Assembly: GCA_949317995.1 (NCBI GenBank)
Contig: OX439038.1
Location: 806,001 to 870,000 of the forward strand
Origin: Acholoe squamosa
Lineage: Eukaryota > Annelida > Polychaeta > Phyllodocida > Polynoidae
DNA length: 64,000 nucleotides
Reading direction: 5' to 3'
A program made the position numbers and the translations under genes. Positions 47,201 through 54,271 of this stretch are shown here, piece after piece (within the stretch, counting starts at the first letter, position 1; each line of letters begins with the position of its first letter). The notes under the pieces are model-generated. The model was not told the origin of the DNA and ran no database searches. It saw only the letters and a list, made by a program, of their open reading frames with translations.

Positions 47201-50200
47201 ATTTGAAATAGATGATCTCATAGATTGGGTATATCTAGAGAACCGTTAAAGATACGGCCTTGAAATTTTCCGTGTGTACCCAGGTCAGTATGAACTTTAT
47301 CTAGGTCAAGTGAAGGTGACCTTCCTGAAAGGTCAAGGTCACAGGGTTAATATTCAGGGTTTCTAGGTCAAACTGGCCAAATTCTAAATATTTTGACCAT
47401 TTATTGTATATTATGATGCAATGTGATTAGCAATATGGTTTTTAACTGGATAGTTCCCTCAAATGATCTTGATGAAGGTCAAGGTCACAAAAAGGCCATG
47501 GCAAAGGTCAAAAGCCCATATTTTGCTTCAAATCTGAGGAAAATCATATTTGAAGACACCAAACATTGTCCCATGTAGAGCTAAGGCCATCTACCACTTG
47601 AATTATTATAACTGCCTTATTCAAGGTCAAGGTCATCTGCAAGGTCAAGGAGACTGGGCTAATTTTAGCTTCAATTCTGAATAACTCAGTAAATAATTGG
47701 AGTAGAGACTTGATTCCAAGTGCGTTGAAATCGTATAGATGAGCTCTTTAAGATCTGCTACCTTGTTCAAGTGCATGCTGACCATGACCATACATCATTT
47801 AAAGCCAGTAGAAAGTTCAAGGTCAAGTCTTAACTAAACAGTCGAAAAAAGTCTGAAAATACCATATCCCCCTGCCCTTGAGGTTTGCGCACAGAGATCG
47901 AGCATTGGGACATGCGATGCGCTATCGTTACCGTAACGTAATACATTTCCAAATATGCATTGTGCTATTCATTATTGAAGTATTCAAAGATACATAACAG
48001 TGTTTAGGCATGTATATTTGACACAGGGGTAGACACCAACTTTTCTAGCCACTGGCCACCTAGGCCAAGAGCCTTGGAAATCACTCACAACTACTGGACA
48101 TTGGCCACCGGGCCTGTTTAAGTGTCTACCCCTGTTGACAAAAACTGACAATAGTATGAACAGATATTCAAAAAATTATGAGATCTATTTCAATGTTTAT
48201 TCCAGACACTGCTGAAGAGTGCTATTTGTCCACCACAGTAGAAGGTATCTAAAATCTAGTGGATGCTAAGCATTGAAATAGATAAGTGTTCCTTGTTTAT
48301 TTGTATTGTTTGTCATCGTTGGATTTACAGTTTGCAGTTGATCACTTGCCATCTTTCATAACAATACTTGGTAAGTGTTGCTGTCTATTGCAAATATTAT
48401 TTTCAGTAAAATGAACACACAAGCCCAAGAAAAGTAAAGTGTTGTTCATGTATTGAAACCCTAATACCGTAAAACCCCGCCTATAAGTCGACCCCCTCTT
48501 TGAGAAACAAAATCGACCTATAGAAAAAAGGCTTGAGAAATATTAACACTATAAACTGTTATATAAAAACCCCACCTATAAGTCGACCCTCCAACTTGGG
48601 ATCAAAATCGACTTATACAAGAAAAAAATGTTTTTAAAAAATCGACTTATAGGCGGGGTTTTACGGTATGTACTGTAAATTCTCGTATAAGCCGCACCCT
48701 TGTATAAGTCACACTCCCGACTTTAGAGGCACCTATAAGTCACTTTCGTTGCTTGAAAATTGTACTCTTTAGTACTGCTCTATAGTACCAAATACCCTCC
48801 TATAAGCTGCACCCCTTCTTTCGGCATATCCTACAACCCTCATCTTGATTTGGATTCAAGTACCAGCCATGGCTTATATGGAAGAATTTACAATATATGT
48901 GCTTGCTCTAAAATTCTTTCTCATATTTTGAAAATCTTTGCATGCATTTGGACAAAAATTTTCAATCATTCCTATGTCAGTATTTTGACTGCAAATCTTA
49001 GGATAATTTAGAAAAAGAAATTTGTTGCCTGAACACACATCCCTTCTTTTTAACCCACAAGTTCCACAAAAACCAGTGTCTTGCTCTAGTCTTTTGGGGC
49101 ATAAATTTCAAATTGAATCCCTATTGTTGTATATCTAAAGATGATTCTCATCAAAACAGATTAGAAGAAATATCATAACACATTGATTCTGCATTGCAGG
49201 TTATACAACTTGAGGAAGGCAGAAAACAGAATGACACATCATTGAGACTCCCTCAGATACCACAGAAGCCTGTCTCAACAATGTCATGAAACCAATCTTA
49301 GAAGAGATCCATCAACATAGAATGTATACCAATATAAATAAACAATATGTTAAAAAACTGTTTTATCTTTGATGTCCATCGTGTTCTCCTTTTTTAACAG
49401 TCCCCTGAAAGGTAACCTCAGTGATTGATATAAATCCCTGTGCAAAGTTTAAATAAATCACATATACCTTCGTGTTGTGGTTACGCTACCTCCTGGCCAA
49501 TAAGTGCAGTGTTATAAAAGGGGCATGCTATGGATGCAAGGGCCCTTGCATGACCGCAACAATATGTATGGCTCCTCATAAAAATGATAACTGAGACCTG
49601 CAGGTATGTTATATGCTGCTTAATGGAGAATTGGGACAATTATGATCTGCCACCAGATATACTGGCCATTCGTCAGCAGTTCATGTATATAACACCAGTG
49701 GTGCCACTCCCGAAAAACACTGGTAGCGGGGATTCTACAGGGCATTACATAATAATTAGCTATGGGATTATTCCATTTTTCACAAATATTGCTGTAAATA
49801 TCCATATATTGGTTGTGTGGACTAACCAATCACACATGGATTCATATTGATGGTCCGCATTGAATGGTTACCAGACAATCAGGCTACAAGGTAGTTAAAG
49901 GTGCGTTCACTGCTGTAGGAATGGTAAAGAATAGGCAGTTTTCCAACCGGACATCCTGCATGTTGGGGTTGGTGCATGATCAAATTTTCTATACTAGCCT
50001 AGTAGGTAACCTGTATTGACCCCACCATCTACTCATTCAGAGATGCCACTTTTCCTGGTTTACCAGGAATTCCTGGTTTTGTCTTTTTGAGATTTCTGTA
50101 CTAATCATATTGATTTCCTGGGAAAAGATATCCAAACACCAGTTTTCCTGGTTTTTGTCAATCGGCCAGTGGCATCTCTGCTCATTAGAATTCCTCAGTG

Positions 50201-53200
50201 CTGAAATAGAAATGAGCCAATGAACCATGTCTGAGAGATCAAAGGCTGCGGTTTATCTGGCCATGTCTATGAGCCAGGCAAATGAGAGAATGCTTTCGAA
50301 AAGAGTTGGGGATGTGCCCAGGTATCACTTTTCTGCCTCACCCATAGATTTGGTCATCCATAGATGTGATCACTGCTTGTCGCCTTGGTGCAAGAAGCTT
50401 GTAACTGACATTTTGGCAAAAATGAGTTTTCTTTTGTTTTAACATCTATTGGACTTTATCTAGCTGCTATGGAAGTATTGAGGCTCTCTCTCTAATATAA
50501 GGGCCTACAGACCCCAGTGCAATATTGATGTATCCATGAAGTTCTAAGGTAAGGCCAAAAAAACAAATTGTTTGTTTCTGGTAACCTGACCCTACCTAGC
50601 AAAACAAGGCCGACCCTAGATTTTTTCTCCAATTTTGAAGAAAGATATGGTCATTCTTGAGTCATTGATGTGAGGTGCGAGTTGTCAACCGAGTCGCGAG
50701 TCACTATACCAGTTAAAAAATTTACAAAAAAAAAATCCGACCTACCCTACCTAATTTTTTCCAGTATGTTTTTTTTAGGTTTGAAAATGTGTGTTTATTG
50801 CCATTTCATGATTACAATAAAGTGATATGTCTATCTTAACCTAATATGTGTATGATATGTGACATAATAAGTGAATGTGATGAACAAAACAGATACAATG
50901 TTATCTGTAAGATAAAACGTAATAACAGTTGGTAGCTAAAATGAAAAATGGTGTTGATAAAAGACAATTGATACCTGAAACAATTTTTTTTTGGCCTAAG
51001 TAGAACACTTGATTTGCCTCTTGTACAAAACTTGAAAAATGCAGTTAAAACCTTGCACTAAGGCTATGTGCTGTGATGGAGATGCAGCATATGAATACCT
51101 GTCTGTTTTGGACATGCAGCTGTCCAGTTTGAGAAAAGAATTTACGGTCTGAATGTTAGGAAACTAATGAATTATTGAGGCAGTGCCATAATGTTTAATC
51201 ACCTTAGGTCATCAATCATTATATCTAAATACACTGAAAAGCAAACTGCAAGACAACAGAAGCCATCCAAACAACCATAGCAGTTTGAGCCATGAGGTTT
51301 CGGGCTAGATGGATTGACACACAGGTAGGATAAAAAGCCAGTGCAGGCTATGCCTATTGTCAATGAAATTTCATTCTATAATGCCATTTAATTAAGGTAA
51401 CTTGGATCAGGATCCACCGCTGGGATTACTGGCAAAATAGAGGGGGGGGGGGGAAATCAATTTTTTTTCCTCTGGCCGCACGGATTTTTCAAGATTTTCT
51501 GTGAAAAAAAAATCCATGGACATTTGCAAACACCCAAAGTTCTCGACCTTAACTACCGTAAAACCTTGTGGGCAATCCATAAATGATGTCATGCAAAATT
51601 TGACCATTTTTGACCCCCCTCCCCTTTGTCATGTTTTTTGTCAATTTTGCAATGCTGAAGGTATATGGAAAATTAATTCCGTCATGTGGGGCCTCAGTGA
51701 GTGAGTAATAGTTGTTTAACAGCTAAGGTCATATTCATGGCGAGAACTACATTACACAATTTCACAGAGGAAAGTGTCAGTGCCTGTGCATATGTACAAC
51801 ACACATACAGAGGGGACAGGAGGACCCTTTTAAGTGGGCTAGGGAAGACCGTCATGTGGGGCCTGACCCCGCTCCCCCTCCAGCATGATGTCATTTGTGG
51901 ATGGGCCCTTGGTCATAAGCCGGGGTTAGACTTTTTTTATAGGAAATATTAAGAGTGACTACAGCCTAACAATCAAAATCACTACAAAGTTAGGAGGTGG
52001 GGGCTGGTGTAAAAACTTTTGAGCCCTCTTGAATTGAGGGCCTAAAAGATGTATTCCCTTTTTAATAAAAAAAAAAAACAAAAAAAAAACCAGCATGCTA
52101 GAGTAGATCAAAAAGGGGTGTGAAAAAGAGGGGGACAAATTATTTACCGCCACCCCAGGTGGGGGGGATAAATTTTCACCACACCCCTGTTGATAAATAA
52201 TGACCACCCCCTAAGAGGTGATCAGTATCTTCATTTTGATGTATTACTTGACCCGTTTTGCAGATTAATAAGGATTTTGGCGTAAAAGATGAAAATTGAT
52301 GCCCAATTGACAGTCATCTTCGATTTCTTTTTCTGGGAGGGGGGTATAGATGAAAATGCCTGATGGCTTGTCATCTAGATCTAAGGGAGTGGTCATTATT
52401 CATCAACAGGGGGTGGTGGGTTTGAGGGGGGTAGTAAAAATTGAGGTGGGGGGGGCTAAAAAAAAATTCAGACCCCTCTGGAGGGGGTGCCAAAAAAATT
52501 AACCCTCTTGTTAGCAAAAAAGCCGGTGTGCTACTATAGATCAAACAGGGCGCGAAATTTGAATGCTTTCGAGGGGGGGCGAAAACCCACCACTCCGCCC
52601 CCCCCCCCCGTTGATAAATAATTAATGACCACTCCCTAAAGAGGAAGTCCGTAAAATCATTTTGAGATATTGCATGAACAATTCCATTGATAGATAAGGA
52701 TTTTTGAGAAATAGAAGGAAAATATATGCCCAATTAGCGGCCATCTTGGATTTTGAAACTGGGGGGGTGGATAAAAATTAATGTTGGCTTCCAATCAAGA
52801 TTGAAAGAGAGGTTAAATATGAAATAACAGCATATAAATCTGCTAGAGCAGTGAATGATACCCAGTGAATGCCTAAATACACATGGAAATACCAGTAATA
52901 ATTAGCTGACCATTGGGAAAATGTTCGATTTATACATGGATTTAGATAAAAATCTGGGTCAAAAATACCATGAGTGTAAACCTTAGACTATGTAGATTAA
53001 AAATCTGTGTGAGGCTTGTAGGTTTGATAAAGATAAAGTTATATTTGGACCCATTTACATAATGCAGCTGCACTGCATTTGGCACTGCACTGCTGCATTC
53101 CCATAGACTTAGCACTGCGTGGTGCACAGAGTCAATTTTGAGCCGACAACCGACTTTCAGTGTTAATTTATCCATACTAATATCTATTTTAGCCCATAAA

Positions 53201-53898
53201 CACCTATACAACAAATGATTGATAATTGCATCATCTACAAGATGCCATGTGCCACCAAACAAAATACCTTGAATTACTATAAAAACAACAGTCATTCTTA
53301 GAGTGCAGATCACAGTTACTAAACTTCCCAACCGACATCCCCCAAAAAATATGGAACTTCAAGCAGAGGTGATCCCCCAACCACCTGGCAAGGTCTAATC
53401 ATTGTAAAAGAACAAGATCTATGCTTGGAGAGTGCTGGAAGTTGGGCCTAATCTGGTTCCTGGAACGTGCCACATTCAGTGCTGCAGCAGCAGCCAACAT
53501 TCTGTCCAAATGTTGTCATGTGTTTTTTAACCTCATACGGTCAAAATACTCCGATTTGCTTCAGCAAGGAGTCAAAATGAAGCTAAGACATCACTGATTA
53601 CAGATGGCACAAGATTGAAATGATAAAAGTAAGTCTTCCCTCTGAAAAATGCATCGTTTTGCCGCGGCGCGCATCGGAAATTCACGTTTCCGCCCCTGTC
53701 CGATGCACGATCTTTGGCGACGTAACTCCCTAGATGAGAGATGATAACCTATTATTAAAGCTAGTACAAACTCCGGCTCTGCGGTTACAAAGACAAAGAC
53801 AAAAGTAGGCGCAGCCTCAGAACCTATCCAGTCTAATCCAATGGCTCTTCACAAACCTTGGAAAATGGTGAAATTAACTCACCTTCTTTCCCGGTCAT
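22962..53898 (-). CDS. RGS22: RGS22-like protein gene, 16 exons, 3' part outside the window
   Basis: Sixteen minus-strand exons with GT-AG borders chain in phase from ATG 53898 to a donor at 22961, coding 903 residues without a stop. The N-terminal module (about residues 1-108) has the RGS22-type words [12 protein letters not shown] and [21 protein letters not shown] first RGS-type helical domain spans about 109-271 ([12 protein letters not shown] then [11 protein letters not shown], and [11 protein letters not shown]). An acidic/Ser linker follows (272-530), then a second RGS-type domain at about 531-672 ([23 protein letters not shown] ... [10 protein letters not shown]), a Lys/Glu-rich low-complexity stretch (673-777), and a tail (778-903). 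Vertebrate RGS22 is a long multi-RGS protein mainly of testis and binds G-alpha subunits; function here is transferred from the family. Human RGS22 is about 1260 residues, so roughly a third, with any further RGS domain, should lie beyond the left edge. Introns are stuffed with minisatellites. RGSL-type relatives are the main alternative. Confidence 0.82.
23111..23462 (-). other. RGS22 intron 15
   Basis: 352 bp of AT-rich sequence with normal splice ends and no repeat recognised. Confidence 0.7.
23463..23570 (-). CDS. RGS22: RGS22 coding exon 15
   Basis: 108 bp, phase 1 to 1, acceptor TTGTTGTAG, donor GTAAGT. It encodes [20 protein letters not shown] and [11 protein letters not shown]. Its acceptor and first 50 or so bases are repeated about 18 times upstream. 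Confidence 0.87.
23581..24876. repeat. RGS22: 71/75-bp minisatellite spanning the exon 15 acceptor
   Basis: There are about 18 tandem copies. Read on the minus strand each copy has intron sequence, the acceptor TTGTTGTAG and about 50 bases homologous to the start of exon 15. The exon-derived part keeps the reading frame ([16 protein letters not shown]) in most copies. Copies share changes that the true exon lacks. Confidence 0.93.
24880..25121 (-). other. remainder of RGS22 intron 14
   Basis: Ordinary AT-rich intron between the 71-bp array and the duplicated exon 14 fragment; nothing recognised. Confidence 0.6.
25122..25185 (-). pseudogene. partial duplicate of exon 14 with donor site
   Basis: About 64 bp resembles the 3' half of exon 14 (25213-25275) and its GTAA donor with a few changes. 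It lacks an acceptor, so it would act only as a decoy donor downstream of the real exon. Confidence 0.85.
25219..25339 (-). CDS. RGS22: RGS22 coding exon 14
   Basis: 121 bp, phase 0 to 1, acceptor ATTACAG, donor GTAATT. It encodes [20 protein letters not shown]. Its 3' half with the donor is duplicated at 25122-25185. Confidence 0.87.
25516..25830 (-). CDS. RGS22: RGS22 coding exon 13
   Basis: 315 bp, phase 0, acceptor ATTTCAG, donor GTATAA. It encodes a Pro/Arg stretch ([19 protein letters not shown]) then a Lys/Glu/Asp-rich disordered tail. Confidence 0.85.
26133..26195 (-). CDS. RGS22: RGS22 coding exon 12
   Basis: 63 bp in phase 0, acceptor CCTTACAG, donor GTAAGT. It encodes [20 protein letters not shown] and A, the closing helix of the second RGS domain. 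Its acceptor and first bases are copied about 19 times in the upstream array. Confidence 0.88.
26181..27295. repeat. RGS22: 59-bp minisatellite spanning the exon 12 acceptor
   Basis: There are about 19 copies, including the true junction. On the minus strand each holds CCTTACAG followed by AGTCTCCATGGGCTGTGG, which is the acceptor plus the start of exon 12. As 59 is not a multiple of three and the unit has no stop in any minus frame, the array is open throughout (up to 390 codons). Confidence 0.94.
27526..27685 (-). CDS. RGS22: RGS22 coding exon 11
   Basis: 160 bp, phase 2 to 0, acceptor TTTTCAG, donor GTATGC. It encodes [17 protein letters not shown] and [14 protein letters not shown], then [11 protein letters not shown] within the second RGS domain. 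Confidence 0.88.
27686..28257 (-). other. RGS22 intron 10
   Basis: 572 bp with GT-AG ends. No array; a somewhat more GC-rich block at about 27880-28080 has no recognisable content. Confidence 0.6.
28258..28460 (-). CDS. RGS22: RGS22 coding exon 10
   Basis: 203 bp, phase 0 to 2, acceptor ATGACAG, donor GTAGGT. It encodes [16 protein letters not shown] and [13 protein letters not shown], the first helices of the second RGS domain. Confidence 0.9.
28461..28918 (-). other. RGS22 intron 9
   Basis: 458 bp, AT-rich, no repeat or ORF that I can support. Confidence 0.6.
28919..29436 (-). CDS. RGS22: RGS22 coding exon 9
   Basis: 518 bp, phase 1 to 0, acceptor TGTACAG, donor GTAAAT. It is a linker with a Glu/Gln/Arg-rich helix ([13 protein letters not shown]) then Ser/Pro/Arg-rich sequence, likely disordered. 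Confidence 0.85.
29437..30032 (-). other. array-free part of RGS22 intron 8
   Basis: About 600 bp next to the exon 9 acceptor with AT-rich unique sequence; nothing recognised apart from the acceptor and its pyrimidine tract. Confidence 0.6.
30033..32850. repeat. RGS22: 53-bp minisatellite spanning the exon 8 donor
   Basis: There are about 53 copies filling most of the intron between exons 8 and 9. On the minus strand each holds TTCTCAG, then GAGGAGCTACAATGGG (identical to the end of exon 8), then the donor GTAGGTAC. Every unit thus looks like a 16-base micro-exon with both splice signals. Confidence 0.94.
32828..33086 (-). CDS. RGS22: RGS22 coding exon 8
   Basis: 259 bp, phase 0 to 1, acceptor CACACAG, donor GTAGGT. 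It encodes a linker with [18 protein letters not shown] and a Ser run (six plus three) before SQEELQWG. The last 16 bases with the donor form part of the 53-bp repeat unit that fills the next intron. Confidence 0.85.
33148..33214. repeat. (AT)n microsatellite
   Basis: An uninterrupted AT dinucleotide run of about 65 bp in RGS22 intron 7. Confidence 0.97.
33215..33848 (-). other. RGS22 intron 7, unique stretch
   Basis: About 630 bp of AT-rich intron. A short 89-codon minus-strand frame at 33455-33724 has no recognisable motif. Words near 33655 recur near 33810 (GTAGACRTGTYTGGCTTA), showing a degenerate local duplication. Confidence 0.5.
33849..34138. mobile_element. MITE with TAC(T/C)RTAATC inverted ends
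   Basis: The left end TACTGTAATCTCTCACGTAT and the reverse complement of the right end (TACCATAATCGCTCGCATAT) match imperfectly for about 27 bp. It is a 290-bp element with ATAAGGCGC motifs just inside both ends. TA at both borders suggests TA target duplication. No coding capacity. Confidence 0.7.
34608..34860 (-). mobile_element. SINE-like dispersed repeat, copy 1
   Basis: Read on the minus strand it begins with a TGAG run, then GGTTGTTTAACGCCAAGCC, a TCATATTCATGGCG block and two GCATATGGACACCA blocks. A shorter relative lies on the plus strand at 51694-51850. Two related copies in one window show a dispersed family; no A/B box was confirmed. Confidence 0.6.
35130..35216. repeat. (TA)n microsatellite
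   Basis: A TA dinucleotide run of about 85 bp in RGS22 intron 7. The short Ile-Tyr frames across it are artefacts. Confidence 0.97.
35217..36176 (-). other. RGS22 intron 7, exon 7 side
   Basis: About 960 bp of AT-rich unique intron; no gene, array or element that I can define. Confidence 0.55.
36177..36406 (-). CDS. RGS22: RGS22 coding exon 7
   Basis: 230 bp, phase 1 to 0, acceptor TTCCCAG, donor GTTTGT. It encodes the end of the first RGS domain ([20 protein letters not shown]) and a Gln/Pro linker. Confidence 0.9.
36407..37498 (-). other. RGS22 intron 6 with MITE fragments
   Basis: 1.1 kb of intron. At about 36795-36945 and 37340-37460 are pieces with the ATAAGGCGCAC motif of the family at 33849-34138; the second ends in a recognisable inverted end (GGAGATTAGGGTACT). 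The rest is plain AT-rich sequence. Confidence 0.55.
37499..37649 (-). CDS. RGS22: RGS22 coding exon 6
   Basis: 151 bp, phase 0 to 1, acceptor ATATCAG, donor GTAAGG. It encodes [18 protein letters not shown] and onwards; F-W-x-D-x-E is the helix of an RGS bundle. Confidence 0.9.
37650..38139 (-). other. RGS22 intron 5
   Basis: 490 bp with normal ends, T- and A-rich; a poly-A/AAAG run near 38100-38130 adjoins the exon 5 donor. No element recognised. Confidence 0.6.
38140..38246 (-). CDS. RGS22: RGS22 coding exon 5
   Basis: 107 bp, phase 1 to 0, acceptor TTTTTCAG, donor GTGAGT. It encodes the start of the first RGS domain ([19 protein letters not shown], then AGSTGAR). The intron before it is almost wholly a 42-bp minisatellite. 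A missing exon before this one cannot be excluded, since vertebrate RGS22 is longer here. Confidence 0.82.
38283..40600. repeat. 42/43-bp minisatellite in intron 4
   Basis: About 55 copies of a unit containing ATGGCACCAAGTTTAACTCA fill nearly the whole intron between exons 4 and 5, ending 37 bp before the exon 5 acceptor. Because 42 is a multiple of three, the plus strand gives long [14 protein letters not shown] repeats; these are not genes. Confidence 0.94.
40690..40840 (-). CDS. RGS22: RGS22 coding exon 4
   Basis: 151 bp, phase 0 to 1, acceptor CTCTGTAG, donor GTAAGT. It encodes [20 protein letters not shown] and [13 protein letters not shown], matching the RGS22 N-terminal region. Its acceptor and first bases are repeated twice more upstream (40841-41030). 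Confidence 0.9.
40826..41030. repeat. RGS22: 63-bp, three-copy repeat spanning the exon 4 acceptor
   Basis: The junction CTCTGTAG|GTGCTGGAGAAGC occurs at the true exon and twice more upstream, with 63-67 bp spacing. This looks like an early-stage junction minisatellite. Confidence 0.88.
41290..41367 (-). CDS. RGS22: RGS22 coding exon 3
   Basis: 78 bp in phase 0, acceptor CCCTTGCAG, donor GTAAAC. It encodes [17 protein letters not shown] and onwards, continuing the N-terminal module. Upstream in the intron a 52-bp minisatellite stops a few bases short of its polypyrimidine tract. Confidence 0.88.
41380..42235. repeat. 52-bp minisatellite in intron 2
   Basis: About 16 copies of a unit with ACAGAATTATCTCTGGTTAC fill most of the intron between exons 2 and 3. 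The last copy overlaps the start of the exon 3 polypyrimidine tract but does not include the AG. Copies drift in sequence toward the exon 2 side (TTTAAATAG to TTTATATAA). Confidence 0.93.
42433..42512 (-). CDS. RGS22: RGS22 coding exon 2
   Basis: 80 bp, acceptor TTTTTCAG and donor GTGAGT, phase 1 to 0. It encodes [16 protein letters not shown] followed by [11 protein letters not shown], the most recognisable N-terminal RGS22 motif. The preceding intron is 11.4 kb. Confidence 0.9.
42707..43056. mobile_element. G-rich MITE with GTCATTTATTGCCA ends
   Basis: Perfect 14-bp inverted ends GTCATTTATTGCCA enclose about 350 bp made largely of poly-G blocks and AT-rich spacers. Related ends occur at 52384-52637. 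Non-coding. Confidence 0.7.
47026..47737. mobile_element. foldback/MITE element with about 70-bp inverted ends
   Basis: 47026-47094 and 47669-47737 are inverted copies sharing CTTGGAATCAAGTCTCTACT exactly and matching well on both sides. The interior carries many AAGGTCA heptamers, often as tandem AAGGTCAAGGTCA. No ORF. The borders are set by the extent of pairing; no target duplication was found. Confidence 0.75.
48024..48134. mobile_element. 111-bp MITE with perfect 6-bp target duplication
   Basis: Perfect 13-bp inverted ends CAGGGGTAGACAC are flanked by direct TTGACA on both sides (48018-48023, 48135-48140). The interior is rich in GGCC and TGGCCA words, which recur near 44240-44350 and 44520-44570. 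Confidence 0.8.
48206..49345 (+). other. possible spliced unit antisense within RGS22 intron 1
   Basis: On the plus strand there are exon-like blocks: 48206-48244 (acceptor TTATTCCAG, donor GTATCT), 48331-48370 (acceptor GGATTTACAG, donor GTAAGT) and a terminal block from 49200 (acceptor TTGCAG) with a 29-codon frame ([17 protein letters not shown]...) ending TGA at 49287-49289 and AATAAA at 49337-49342 with a T/GT-rich region after it. The phases do not join cleanly, so this may be a non-coding transcript, an incomplete set of exons, or chance. Confidence 0.25.
48465..48668. mobile_element. 204-bp MITE with 27-bp perfect inverted ends
   Basis: The first and last 27 bases are exact inverted copies starting TACCGTAAAACCCCG. 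TA at both edges suggests a TA target, as in Tc1/mariner-type or related elements. The interior repeats a CTATAAGTCGACC word. A diverged relative follows directly at 48669 (TACTGTAAATTCTCG). Confidence 0.85.
50038..50180. mobile_element. 143-bp MITE with perfect 6-bp target duplication
   Basis: 13-bp perfect inverted ends CAGAGATGCCACT are flanked by CTCATT on both sides (50032-50037, 50181-50186). The interior is T-rich with repeated TTTCCTGG. The same end length, CAG start and 6-bp duplication as the element at 48024 suggest the same transposase class. Confidence 0.82.
51569..51908. mobile_element. inverted-end element enclosing a SINE-like copy
   Basis: Ends GGGCAATCCATAAATGATG... and its imperfect inverse (ATGATGTCATTTGTGGATG...) enclose 340 bp. 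Inside at 51694-51850 is a plus-strand relative of the SINE-like repeat at 34608. Similar TGACGTCAT / GACATCATTTG pieces lie near 43450 and 46866. Confidence 0.6.
52384..52637. mobile_element. G-rich MITE with AGGGAGTGGTCATTA ends
   Basis: The inverted ends AGGGAGTGGTCATTATT and its partner run about 40 bp with small gaps and include TTGATGAATAATGACC-like words. The interior is G-rich. A related end with GTTGATAAATAATGACCACC lies just upstream at about 52189-52213. Confidence 0.7.
53883..53898 (-). CDS. RGS22: RGS22 coding exon 1
   Basis: ATG at 53898 starts MTGKE; the exon is 16 coding bases ending in phase 1 at a GTGAGT donor. The ATG was chosen because the phase joins exactly to the next exon. 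It lies at the edge of a CpG-containing region typical of a promoter. Confidence 0.75.
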
Positions 53899-54036
53899 GA
53901 CGTCTAGTTGGCTTTTGATGTTACTAGAAACAACTAACTACAGAACATTCTGCGCAATTTTCACTAAGAGAAGCCAAAACGCGTGTCATGTCCGCGGCGC
54001 GGTCCGTTGTCTCCTGTATCCTTGACGACACTAACG

Positions 54037-54049
54037 GTAACTTAGCAAC
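54037..54049. promoter_or_regulatory. RGS22: X-box-like motif upstream of RGS22
   Basis: GTAACTTAGCAAC matches the RFX X-box (GTNRCC, short spacer, RGYAAC) with one mismatch, about 140 bp upstream of the start codon in a CpG-rich segment. RFX sites mark ciliary and sperm-flagellum genes, which would suit a testis-type RGS22. The match is short and could be chance. Confidence 0.35.
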
Positions 54050-54271
54050 CGTCACTCTCCCAGCACAGGTTCCAGCTCCATTGCTGTAGTTTAATAGCTT
54101 CTCACTCTGAGTGTAAATTAAGCTATCAGAAATGTCTCTTGGATAGAGTTACGGACGTGTAATACAGAATTGATAGATATGTCATTTGATATGTGGAAAT
54201 AGATCTAGGTGAAAAAAAAAATAAGAGAGTGGCGTGTGACGTCACTGTACAGAACATACCGAACGTCGAAC

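Larger units (their letters stand above)
42513..53882 (-). other. RGS22 intron 1, 11.4 kb, rich in small inverted-repeat elements
   Basis: This intron holds the elements listed separately (42707, 47026, 48024, 48465, 50038, 51569, 52384) and a possible plus-strand spliced unit. The remainder (43.1-46.9, 49.4-50.0, 50.2-51.5, 52.7-53.6 kb) is AT-rich with dispersed poly-G/poly-C and poly-T runs and fragments of the same families, for example TATAAGGTACA pieces near 45890 and a GGTAGGTAGGTCGGAT block near 45490 whose inverse recurs near 50730. No conventional gene is seen there. Confidence 0.6.

Noticed and set aside
49512..49520. TATAAAAGG core-promoter match on the plus strand
   Set aside because: A good match, but no supported gene follows it; a single hexamer-class motif in AT-rich intron is expected by chance.
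50227..50442. 71-codon plus-strand ORF ([20 protein letters not shown]...)
   Set aside because: It has an ATG and looks protein-like in composition, but there is no motif, no splice context and it sits next to MITEs; chance cannot be excluded.
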